From contig JANCRA010000010.1 in NCBI GenBank assembly GCA_024362935.1, positions 2,180,001-2,244,000 on the forward strand: a stretch of 64,000 nt of DNA, in the 5' to 3' direction. The position numbers were made by a program, and so were the translations under genes. Numbering within the stretch: position 1 is the stretch's first letter; each line of letters begins with the position of its first letter. This DNA comes from Setophaga petechia (taxonomy: Eukaryota > Chordata > Aves > Passeriformes > Parulidae). Shown piece by piece: positions 50,319 to 62,300 of this stretch. A model generated the notes under the pieces. It was not told the DNA's origin, did not search any database, and saw only the letters and a list, made by a program, of their open reading frames with translations.

Positions 50319-53300
50319 CTGTGGAGAGAGGAGGTGTCTGAGGCCCCAGCTGGCAGTGGCACACAGGGAGCCTCCTGCACAGCAGGGCCCAGAGCTGGCA
50401 AGGCTCCCCAGCACGGCTGGAGCTGCTGGCACAGCTTGGCCCAGCTGCACAGCTGCCCCTCAAGGCCCCGGCCAGCAGGGGACGGCTCTGGGCAGGCTCC
50501 CTGGCCAGGAGCGGGCCCCAGAGCGCCTCTGCCTTTCAAGGGCAATCTCGTCCCTGCTCTTTCTCCTCCCCACCTTGCTCTGCCTCTGCCCTGTGCCCCT
50601 GGGGCTGCTCTGGGCCAGGCAGCCTCAGTGGGAGCCAGCACTGGCTGCAGCCCCAGCGGGCCCCCCAGGAAAAGGCCCAGCAATTAAGAGGCCAATGAAA
50701 GCTCTGGGCAGCAGCAGAACCCTCAGCAGAGTTCTTTGGGCAATCATGGACGGGCCACAACTCCACTGCACCCTCACTGGGAATATTTCTTGTCTACATT
50801 AGGCTTTGAAAAGAAGCTGTTTGAGGGGGAGAGCAACAAAACACTCACCGTTTTCTCTTCCAGGAATACCAGATTCCAAAGCAGCAGAACATGAAGACAA
50901 GCTCCAAACAAATCACGCCTGCCAGTAACCCCAGCCAGCAGCCTGTTCCCTGACAGAAACCTGTTCCAGGACCCTTCTGGGAATCAGGAACATGTGCTGT
51001 GGTTCCAGCTGCACCTGTGGGAGCAATGGGGAGCGTGAGCCCGTGCTGTGCTGCACTGCTGAGCTGGCAGCACGCTGGATGCGGGCAGGACGTTCTCCCT
51101 TTCCCCCAGAGCTGGGGCCTGCAGGCACCTTGCCGCCCCTTGGCACAGGCTGTGCCACCCAACAAAGCCCAGCAGGCCGGGAGGAGAGCCCGGGGCAGCG
51201 CAGCTGCTTGGGCAGTCGCTGCTGCTTGGAGGGACACAGGCCAAACCCATCCCTGAGCAGCCACTGCCAGCCCTGGCCCTCCCTGCCCCGTGACAGCTCC
51301 CCCAGCCCCAGGGCACAGAGTCAGGCCCTGTCAGGACCCAGTGCAGCCCCTGCCCAGTCGGGAGCCAAGACTGGCTCTGGCCCTGGGCTCGCGGCCGGGC
51401 TCCCACTCGGGGCTGCTCCTGTGCCTTGGGCCTCTGGGCACTCAGGGCCAGCTCCAGTGGGAGGGACATTGGTGCATGAGTCCCCTTTCCCCGGGGCTAT
51501 GAAAGAGCTCCAGAGGCCTCCAAGCCTCCACAGGCACCTCCAGCTTTGGCTGCTGCCGGGCTGTGCAAGGGCAGGCCCTGGGGGAAGAGCTGCTACCACA
51601 CAGCCCTGCCGAGGGCTGAGCCCTGCTGAGCCTGGCACAGCAATTACCTTCTGTGCCTTCACCTGTGCTTGGCATCACATTTGTTCCTGCAGTAGGAGCT
51701 GGCACCGACCCACTGCTTCCTCCAGGGTGTGGCTCCTTCTGCACAGATTTTTGGTCCATCACTTGAAAAAGAAAGAGGCACAGCTGGATCAGATGGAAAC
51801 ATTCCCCACTGGGGAGGTGGCATCTTCATGAAGCAATGCTTGTAAAAGTCAGTGTAAAGATTGGGAAAATGCCCATGCTGTTGGGCCTGGGCCAGAACAC
51901 TCCCTCCTCCAAATAGCTGTGCCTCCTGATCTGCTTAGACACTGGCAAGTTGCAGGGGATCTCAGGCCCGTGGGGCACTTTCGGCTGCCTGTCAGCTGAT
52001 GCCCAATGCATTCCTGCAGAGGCTGGGGAGAAGCTGCAGCCAGGCCAGGCTGGGAAACAGCCCTGCAGGGCGTGCAAGCAGCAGCGGGACAGCGAGGCTG
52101 CCATGGATCCCTTCCCGCTGTGCCGGGCACGGCGTGTCCAGATGTGCAGCCAAAGCCCCCGGCTGCTGAGCCCCAGGACAAGGCTGAGGGAAATGCACCC
52201 ACCTTGTCCAGCCTGTGCTTCCTTCTGTGTTTGTCTCAGGAATTCATTTGAGTCGAGAGACATTTTGGCTGCAGTATCATGGGTCTTCCCTCTTGGAGGA
52301 CCTTAAGAGAAAGTAGTTCCATTTCCCATGAATGGATGCCACAAAAGCAGGGCTCAGCCTGTGGGGTCAGCAGGGACACACTGCTCACCCCTGCGATGGG
52401 AGCTGGGTTGATGCCAAGAATCCAGCCGAGCCACTGGAGAAGTTCTCCCTGCAGACACATCTGTAAATCAACACCACAGAAGCTTCTGCCATCTCTGCTC
52501 TGCTGCACGGGCACCACTGAGCCGCAGGAGCGGTGAGGGGATCGCGCAGGGCGAGGGCACACACGTGCATGGCTCTGTCCTGACACCTGCAGCGATGCCC
52601 CCCTGGCTGAGCTCTGGGCTCTGAGCTGGCAGCTCTCCCAGGGGAAAGGCCTTGACCTACCCTCACCATCTCCCGGAGGCTCAGTATTGGACATGGGTTG
52701 GAAAGCCACACCACCTTCACCAACAGGTTCAGCTGCAAAGAAAGGAAGGACAGAAAAGCTTCCGTGGCACTGCAGGAGATCCTCAGGCTGCAGGAAAGGC
52801 TCAGCCCTGGGGCACAGCGCTGGGCCCGGCCCCTTCCCTCTCTGCTCGTCTCCGTGGCTGCACAGAACACACGGAAGGACACAGTGGCATTGTACATGGG
52901 AGGAGGATGGACAGCTAAATGCTCCTTCCTCCCACGGATAGCGATCCTGTGGGATCACTCAGGGCTCTAGAAGGAACAGGTCAAAAATTCCAGATTCCTT
53001 CAACCATGAGATTGTGTTAAGGGAAATGGCTCATGAGTGAGCTCTTGTCACATGGACACATGAGATTATTCTCTCAGGAAAGGCACCCTGAGAACTTGCC
53101 TCCTGCATCTTCCAGGAATTTCAAGCCATTTTCCAGCAGGGCTTCCAGATAATCCATGTCACGATTCCAGTCTAGAAGAGAGCACAGATAAGAAGCATTT
53201 CCATGGGGTGCTGGGATCCCCTTCTGCCTTAGGGAAATGGACACTGCAAGGGGGTCGGGTAAGGCCATGGGAGCCAGGTGTGAATGAACAAGGCCAAACT

Positions 53301-56300
53301 GCACAGGGGCCTGGGGAGCTCTGGGCAGGCTCCTGGTCACTCTCCACCCTCTTTCCATGACCTGTGCAACATCCCTGGTGGGGCAACTGGAGTAGTCCTG
53401 GGCCCTGGGGCTCTCCCTCACACACAGTGAGAAAATCTTCCCTAAACCCCAGAGAGAAAATGCAGCAGGCAGTGCCACAGCTATCCCTGCCTCCCTGTGT
53501 CCCTCCTGCCCTCCTTCTGCTGGGACACCGCCCAGTTCTCAAGGGCACATGGCCTGACCCTCTCAGGGCCCACTGGAGCCTTGCTCTCCCCCTCTGCCCT
53601 TTCCCCACCACGGGCACCCCGTGCAGCCGCTCCCAGGTTTCGGGACGTGTCTCCCACGGAGGGAGCCCAGCAGGACAGCTCAGTAGCCGAATGCCCTGAG
53701 CCTGCTCGGGATAATTCCTCTGGGCTGTGCCCGTCTTGTCCGGGCTGTGCCCGCAGTGCCAAGCAGCAGAGAGGGCAGCTCAAGCCTCAGCAGGGCTCAG
53801 GCCCAAAGGCACAGTAATTACCTCCTGTGACTGTGCCTGGCATCGCTTCCCTTCCTGCAGCAGAGGCTGGCACAGAATCACTGCTTCCTGTGGGCAACGC
53901 CGCCTTCAGCACAGTCTCTCCATCCACTTCTGGAGAAAGGCAAAGGAACACTGGATCAGATGGGGCTCTTTCCCATTGGGGAGGGTGCAGCTCAGGAGGC
54001 AAGGCTTCTCAAAGACATGGATAAGAGTCAGGAAAAGGCCCAGGCTCTTGGGACTTGGCCAGAGCACTCCCTTGTGCAAACAACTGTGCCTTCTCATCTG
54101 CTCAGAGACAGGGAAATCACAGGGGATCTCAGGGTGTGCATGGCCCATGGTGCAGTTTGGGCTCCCTGTCAGCTGATGCCAAATGCCTTCCTGCAGAGGC
54201 TGGGGAGAAGCTGCAGCCAGGCCAGGCTGGCAAACAGCCCTGCAGGGCGTGCAAGCAGCAGCGGGGCAGCGAGGCTGCCATGGATCCCTTCCCGCTGTGC
54301 TGGGCACGGCGTGTCCAGATGTGCAGCCAAAGCCCCCGGCTGCTGAGCCCCAGGACAAGGCTGAGGGAAATGCACCCACCTTGTCCTCCCTGCAGCATTT
54401 CCTTCATCATTTGCCACATGACTTCAAATGGCTTCTGGAATTTCTTGTCTGTCGTGTGCTTGGGCTTTCCTGTTGGAGGATCTTGACAGAAAGTGTTTCC
54501 ATTTCCCATGAATGGATGCCACAAAAGCAGGGCTCAGCCTGTGGGGTCAGCAGGGACACACTACTCACCCCTGTGATGGGAGCTGGTTTGGTGCTCACTA
54601 TCCAGCCCAGGACTTGGTGAAGTTCTCCCTGGAGTCACATCTGTAACTGAACAGCCACAGAAGCTTCTGTCACCTGGTTCTTGCCAGCTTGTCAATGATT
54701 AGGCCTTGGTGGGACGGTGAGAACGTACCTGCAGAACCCTCAGTGGGCTTCAAAATTTCAAACCTCCAGGTTAATGGAGAAGCCTTCCCAGTATCCCAGT
54801 CTGGAAGCAAACCAAGATGAGAATTGTTTCCTTTGTGTGCCAGGGTTGGCTCTGGCCCTGGGCTCGTGGCCGGGCTCCTGCTCAGGGCTGCTCCTGTGCC
54901 TTGGGCCTCAGGGCACTCAGGGCCAGCTCCGGAGCAGCTGCAGCGGGAGGGACGTTGGTGCACGAGTCCCCTTTCCCCGGGGCTGTGAACGAGCTCCAGA
55001 GGCCTCCAAGCCTCCAGAGGCTCCTCCAGCTTTGGCTGCAGCCAGGCCATGCAAGGGCAGGCCCTGGGGGAAGAGCTGCTACTACACAGCCCTGCCGAGG
55101 GCTGAGCCCTGCTGAGCCTGGCACAGCAATTACCTTCTGTGCCTGTGCCAGGGTATGGCACTGCCTCCCTTCCTGCAGCAGGGGCTGGCAACAAAGAGCG
55201 ACTGCTTCCTTCAGGAAATGCTGCCTTCCAGAGAAACTCTATGTCCATCTCTTGAGAAAGGAAGGGAGACAGGTGCATCAGAGGGAACTGTTCGCTATTT
55301 GGGTGGTGGCATCTACAGGAGGCAATATTTGTTAAAGGAAAGGAAAATGGCCAGGTTATTGGGGCTAGGTTGATCACTCCCTGCTCCAAACCACCACCCT
55401 TTCCTAATCTGGAGACCAGGATATTGTGGGGGATATCAGGGTCTGTTGCAGTTTGGGCTCCCTTTCAGCTGATGCCCAATGCCTTCCTGCAGAGGCTGGG
55501 GAGAAGCTGCAGCCAGGCCGGGTTGGGAAACAGCCCTGCAGGGCGTGCAAGCAGCAGCTGGGCAGCGAGGCTGCCATGGATCCCTTCCTGCTGTGCTGGG
55601 CACAGCGTGTCCAGATGTGCAGCCAAAGCCCCCGGCTGCTGAGCCCCAGGACAAGGCCGAGGGAAATACACCCACCTTGCCCTTTGTGCAGTTCCTTCAC
55701 TATTTGTTTCAAGATGATTTTTGACTCAAGTGATCCCTTTTCACCTCTAGGTTTGTTCTTCCTTCTCGGAGGACCTTAAGAGAAAGGAGTTCCATTTCCC
55801 ATGAATGGATGCCACAAAAGCAGGGCTCAGCCTGTGGGGTCAGCAGGGACACACTGCTCACCCCTGCGATGGGAGCTGGGCTTGCGTGCAGCAATCAGAA
55901 AAGGAGCAGTAAAAGTCCTCCCTGTAGAAGCACCTATAACTCAACAGACAAAGAAGCTTCTGTCATCTGGTCCTGCTAGGTTGTCAATGATTACTCCTTG
56001 GTGGGACAGTGAGAACATACCTGCAGGAGGCTCCAAGGGCTTCAAAGCTTTATTCAACCAGTCTAATGGAGAAGGCTTCCCAGCAACCTCATCTAGAATG
56101 GAGCACAGATGAGAACATTTTTCAGGGCGTGCTGGGATCCCCTTCTGCCTCTGGGAAATGGGCACTGCAAGGGGGTCGGGCAAGGCCGTGGGAGCCACAT
56201 GTCAATGGACATGGCCAAAGCGGCACAGGGGCCTGCGGAGCTCTGGGCAGGCTCCTGGCCACTCTCCATCCTCGTTACATGCCCTGTGCAACATCCCTGG

Positions 56301-59300
56301 AAGGAGCGACTGGAGTAGCCCAGGGCCCGGGGGCTCTCAAGCCCACAGAGAGGAAATCCTCATTAAAGCCCTGGGGAAAAATGCAGCAGGCAGTGCCACA
56401 GCTATCCCTGCCTCTCTCTGTCCCTCCTGCCCTCCTTCTGCTGGGACACCACCCAGTTCTCAGGGGCACATGGCCTGACCCTCTCAGGGCCCACTGGAGC
56501 CTTGCTCTCCCCCTCTGCCCTTTCCCCACCACGGGCACCCCGTGCAGCCGCTCCCAGGTTTCGGGACGTGTCTCCCATGGAGGGAGCCCAGCAGGACAGC
56601 TCAGTAGCCGAGTGCCCTGAGCCTGCTCGGGATAATTCCTCTGGGCTGTGCCCATCTTGTCCGGGCTGTGCCCACAGTGCCAAGCAGCAGAGAGGGCAGC
56701 TCAAGCATCAGCAGGGCTCAGGCCCAGAGGCACAGCAATTACTTCCTGGGACTGTGCCTGGCATCGCCTCCCTTCCTGCATCAGAGGCTGCCAATGAGCC
56801 CCTGCTTCCTCTGGGAAATGCTTCCTTCTGCACAGGCTCTCCTTTCATTTCTGGAGAATGGAAAAGAGACAGCTGGATCAGATGGAAACATTCCTCATTA
56901 GGAATGGTGAAGGTGACAATTTCAGGCGGCAATAGTTGCGAAAGGCACGGATAAGGATTGGAAAACACCCTGGATTTGGGAGTGTCCCAGACTGGGTCTC
57001 CTTCTCCTAACATCCCCTACACCTGATGTGCCCAGAGACACGGAAATTGCAGGGGATCTCAGGGTGTGCCTGGCCCTGGTGGTGAAGTTTGGGCTCCCTG
57101 TCAGCTGATGCCCAATGCCTTCTGCAAAGGCTGGGGAGAAGCTGCAGCCAGGCCAGGCTGGGGAACAGCCCTGCAGGGCGTGCAAGCAGCAGCGGGGCAG
57201 CGAGGCTGCCATGGATCCCTTCCTGCTGTGCCGGGCACGGCGTGTCCAGATGTGCAGCCAAAGCCCCCGGCTGCTGAGCCCCAGGACAAGGCTGAGGGAA
57301 ATGCTCTCACCATTCTCTTTCTGCAGTTCCTCCAGTATTTGTTTCAAGATGTTTTTTGACTCAAGCGATCCCTTCTCACCTCTAGGTTTGTTCTTCCTTC
57401 TCGGAGGACCTTAAGAGAAAGGAGTTCCATTTCCCATGAATGGATGCCACAAAAGCAGGGCTCAGCCTGTGGGGTCAGCAGGGACACACTACTCACCCCT
57501 GCGATGGGAGCTGGGCTTGCGTGCAGCAATCAGAAAAGGAGCAGTAAAAGTCCTCCCTGCAGAAGCACCTATAACTCAACAGACACAGAGGCGTCTGTCA
57601 CATGGTCCTGTTAGTTTGTCAGTGATTACTCCTTGGTGGGACAGTGAGAACATACCTGCAGGAGGCTCCAAGGGCTTCAAAGCTTTATTCAACCAATCTA
57701 ATGGAGAAGCCTTCCCAGCAACCTCATCTAGAACGGAGCACAGATGAGAACATTTTTCAGGGCGTGCTGGGATCCCCTTCTGCCTCTGGGAAATGGGCAC
57801 TGCAAGGGAGTCGGGTAAGGCCATGGGAGCCACATGTCAATGGACATGGCCAAAGCTGCACAGGGGCCTGGGGAGCTCTGCGCTTGCTCCTGGTCACTCT
57901 CCACAATCTTTGCAGACCCTGTGCAACATCCCTGTAAGGGGCAACTGGAGTAGTCCGGGGCCCTGGGTCTCCCCCTCCTACACAGTGAGGAAGTCCTCCT
58001 TAAAGCCCAGAGAGAAAATGCAGCAGGCAGTGCCACAGCTGTCCCTGCCTCCCCGTGTCCCTCCTGCCCTCCTTCTGCTGGGACACCGCCCAGTTCTCAA
58101 GGGCACATGGCCTGACCATCTCAGGGCCCACTGGAGCCTTGCTCTCCCCCTCTGCCCTTTCCCCACCATGGGCACCCCATGCAGCCGCTCCCAGGTTTCG
58201 GGACGTGTCTCCCACGGAGGGAGCCCAGCAGGACAGCTCAGTAGCCGAGTGCCCTGAGCCTGCTCGGGATAATTCCTCTGGGCTGTGCCCGTCTTGTCCG
58301 GGCTGTGCCCGCAGTGCCAAGCAGCAGAGAGGGCAGCTCAAGCCTCAGCAGGGCACAGGCCCCAGAGGCACAGCAATTACCTCCTGTGACTGTGCCTGGC
58401 ATCGCCTCCCTTCCTGCATCAGAGGCTGCCAATGAGCCCCTGCTTCCTCTGGGAAATGCTTCCTTCTGCACAGGCTCTCCTTTCATTTCTGGAGAATGGA
58501 AAAGAGACAGCTGGATCAGATGGAAACATTCCTCATTAGGAATGGTGAAGCTGACATCTTCAGGCGGCAATAGTTGCAAAAGGCACGGATAAGGATTGGA
58601 AAACACCCTGGATTTGGGACTGTCCCAGACTGGTCCCTTCTGCAAACAGGCCCTACACCTGATGTGCCCGGAGATGGGGGAATTGCAGGGGATCTCAGGG
58701 TGTGCATAAGCTGTGGAGTATCCCGGGTTCCCTGCTGGCCTAATTTGTCCCCCAGCAGGCAGCACGGGTTGGATAGCTCAGTCCTTCAAGGGGACAGAGT
58801 GTCCGCGTACCCAAGCCACTCTCAGCCGCTGGCTACCTTAGCAAGCCCAGTGGATATCAGCTCTTTAGTGATTATCATCTCTCTTATGATTTAAGCTCTT
58901 TGCTTGCTAAGGCACCTGGCAGGCTAGCTGGGAAGCAGACGCTGCGGGAGAGGAGAAGAAATTTCCTGGCATTCCACAGAGATGGTTTTATTGAGGGGTC
59001 TGTGAAGGGTTCCAGAGATGACTCTTCTCCAGAATGGGCTAAAACAGGCCTTTATATGGGGCATAGGGGGTCCATACTTGTACAATAGTAGGGATTAAGG
59101 GGAAGTGACCTATGAGGTCACAGAGAGATATGCTGGGGTCTGAAAGACGGAAGGCAGGGGCTTGTTTTGCTATTTCAGCATGACTTGGCAATTCCTATCT
59201 TTAAGACTCAGCACTCCATGGGGCCCTTGCATGCTCGGAGCCTGCTAGAGTGGTGCAGTTTGGGCTCCCTGTCAGCTGATGCCCAATGGCTTCCTGCAGA

Positions 59301-62300
59301 GGCTGGGGAGAAGCTGCAGCCAGGCCAGGCTGGCAAACAGCCCTGCAGGGCGTGCAAGCAGCAGCGGGGCAGCGAGGCTGCCATGGATCCCTTCCTGCTG
59401 TGCCGGGCACGGCATGTCCGGATGTGCAGCCAAAGCCCCCAGCTGCTGAGCCCCAGGACAAGGCTGAGGGAAATGCACCCACCATTCTCTTTCTGCAGCT
59501 CCTCCAGTATTTGTTTCAAGATGTCGCTTGGCTTAAGCAATTCTTTCTTGCTTCTAGGTTTGTTCTTCCCTCTCGGAGGACCTTAAGAGAAAGTAGTTCC
59601 ATTTCCCATGAATGGATGCCACAAAAGCAGGGCTCAGCCTGTGGGGTCAGCAGGGACACACTACTCACCCCTGCGATGGGAGCTGGGCTTGCGTGCAGCA
59701 TCCAGAAAAGGAGCAAGAAAAGTCCTCCCTGCAGAAGCACCTATAACTCAACAGACACAGAGGCGTCTGTCACATGGTCCTGTTAGTTTGTCAGTGATTA
59801 CTCCTTGGTGGGACAGTGAGAACATACCTGCAGGAGGCTCCAAGGGCTTCAAAGCTTTATTCAACCAATCTAATGGAGAAGCCTTCCCAGCAACCTCATC
59901 TAGAATGGAGCACAGATGAGAACATTTTTCAGGGTGTGCTGGGATCCCCTTCTGCCTCTGGGAAATGGGCACTGCAAGGGGGTCGGGTAAGGCCATGGGA
60001 GCCACATGTCAATGGACATGGCCAAAGCTGCACAGGGGCCTGGGGAGCTCTGCGCTTGCTCCTGGTCACTCTCCACAATCTTTGCAGACCCTGTGCAACA
60101 TCCCTGGAAGGGGCAACTGGAGTAGTCCGGGGCCCTGGGTCTCCCCCTCCTACACAGTGAGGAAGTCCTCCTTAAAGCCCAGAGAGAAAATGCAGCAGGC
60201 AGTGCCACAGCTATCCCTGCCTCCCTGTGTCCCTCCTGCCCTCCTTCTGCTGGGACACCACCCAGTTCTCAGGGGCACATGGCCTGACCCTCTCAGGGCC
60301 CACTGGAGCCTTGCTCTCCCCCTCTGCCCTTTCCCCACCACGGGCACCCCGTGCAGCCGCTCCCAGGTTTTGGGACGTGTCTCCCATGGAGGGAGCCCAG
60401 CAGGACAGCTCAGTAGCCGAGTGCCCTGAGCCTGCTCGGGATAATTCCTCTGGGCTGTGCCCATCTTGTCCGGGCTGTGCCCGCAGTGCCAAGCAGCAGA
60501 GAGGGCAGCTCAAGCCTCAGCAGGGCTCAGGCCCAGAGGCACAGCAATTACCTCCTGTGACTGTGCCTGGCATTGCCTCCCTTCCTGCAGCAGAGGCTGT
60601 CAATGAGCCCCTGCTTCCTCCGGGAAACTCAGCTCTCAGCACAGGCTCTCCTTTCATATCTGGAGAATGGAAAAGAGACAGCTGGATCAGATGGAAACAT
60701 TCCTCATTAGGAATGGTGAAGGTGACAATTTCAGGCGGCAATAGTTGCGAAAGGCACGGATAAGGATTGGAAAACACCCTGGATTTGGGAGTGTCCCAGA
60801 CTGGGTCTCCTTCTCCTAACATCCCCTACACCTGATGTGCCCAGAGACACGGAAATTGCAGGGGATCTCAGGGTGTGCCTGGCCCTGGTGGTGAAGTTTG
60901 GGCTCCCTGTCAGCTGATGCCCAATGCCTTCCTGCAAAGGCTGGGGAGAAGCTGCAGCCAGGCCAGGTTGGGAAACAGCCCTGCAGGGCGTGCAGGCAGC
61001 AGCGGGGCAGCAAAGCTGCCATGGATCCCTTCCTGCTGTGCCGGGCACAGCGTGTCCAGATGTGCAGCCAAAGCCCCCGGCTGCTGAGCCCCAGGACAAG
61101 GCCGAGGGAAATGCTCTCACCATTCTCTTTCTGCAGTTCCTCCAGTATTTGTTTCAAGATGTTTTTTGACTCAAGCGATCCCTTCTCACCTCTAGGTTTG
61201 TTCTTCCTTCTCGGAGGACCTTAAGAGAAAGGAGTTCCATTTCCCATGAATGGATGCCACAAAAGCAGGGCTCAGCCTGTGGGGTCAGCAGGGACACACT
61301 ACTCACCCCTGCGATGGGAGCTGGGCTTGCGTGCAGCATCCAGAAAAGGAGCAGTAAAAGTCCTCCCTGCAGAAGCACCTATAACTCAACAGACACAGAG
61401 GCGTCTGTCACCTGGTCCTGTTAGTTTGTCAGTGATTACTCCTTGGTGGGACAGTGAGAACATACCTGCAGGAGGCTCCAAGGGCTTCAAAGCTTTATTC
61501 AACCAATCTAATGGAGAAGGCTTCCCAGCAACCTCATCTAGAACGGAGCACAGATGAGAACATTTTTCAGGGCGTGCTGGGATCCCCTTCTGCCTCTGGG
61601 AACTGGGCACTGCAAGGGGGTCGGGTAAGGCCGTGGGAGCCACATGTCAATGGACATGGCCAAAGCTGCACAGGGGCCTGGGGAGCTCTGCGCTTGCTCC
61701 TGGTCACTCTCCACAATCTTTGCAGACCCTGTGCAACATCCCTGTAAGGGGCAACTGGAGTAGTCCGGGGCCCTCCCTCACACACAGTGAGGAAGTCCTC
61801 CTTAAAGCCCAGAGAGAAAATGCAGCAGGCAGTGCCACAGCTATCCCTGCCTCCCTGTGTCCCTCCTGCCCTCCTTCTGCTGGGACACCACCCAGTTCTC
61901 AGGGGCACATGGCCTGACCCTCTCAGGGCCCACTGGAGCCTTGCTCTCCCCCTCTGCCCTTTCCCCACCATGGGCACCCCATGCAGCCGCTCCCAGGTTT
62001 CGGGACGTGTCTCCCATGGAGGGAGCCCAGCAGGACAGCTCAGTAGCCGAGTGCCCTGAGCCTGCTCGGGATAATTCCTCTGGGCTGTGCCCATCTTGTC
62101 CAGGCTGTGCCCGCAGTGCCAAGCAGCAGAGAGGGCAGCTCAAGCCTCAGCAGGGCTCAGGCCCCAGAGGCACAGCAATTACCTCTTGTGACTGTGCCTG
62201 GCATCGCCTCCCTTCCTGCATCAGAGGCTGCCAATGAGCCCCTGCTTCCTCTGGGAAATGCTTCCTTCTGCACAGGCTCTCCTTTCATTTCTGGAGAATG

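Larger units (their letters stand above)
55860..59667. repeat. 3.8-kb tandem duplication, left copy
   Basis: This segment and the next align at an offset of 3,802-3,810 bases. Identity is highest at about 56.85-59.66 versus 60.66-63.46 kb, where I see only scattered substitutions and one small indel (57,970 versus 61,775). Each copy holds two modules and one LTR. Confidence 0.85.

Noticed and set aside
59669..59740. Hydrophobic frame GGLFLLLFWMLHASPAPIAG over exon R, looking like a signal peptide
   Set aside because: This frame does not match the phase of neighbouring exons. In the phase that does, the exon reads GRTFLAPFLDAARKPSSHRR and all seven copies stay open.
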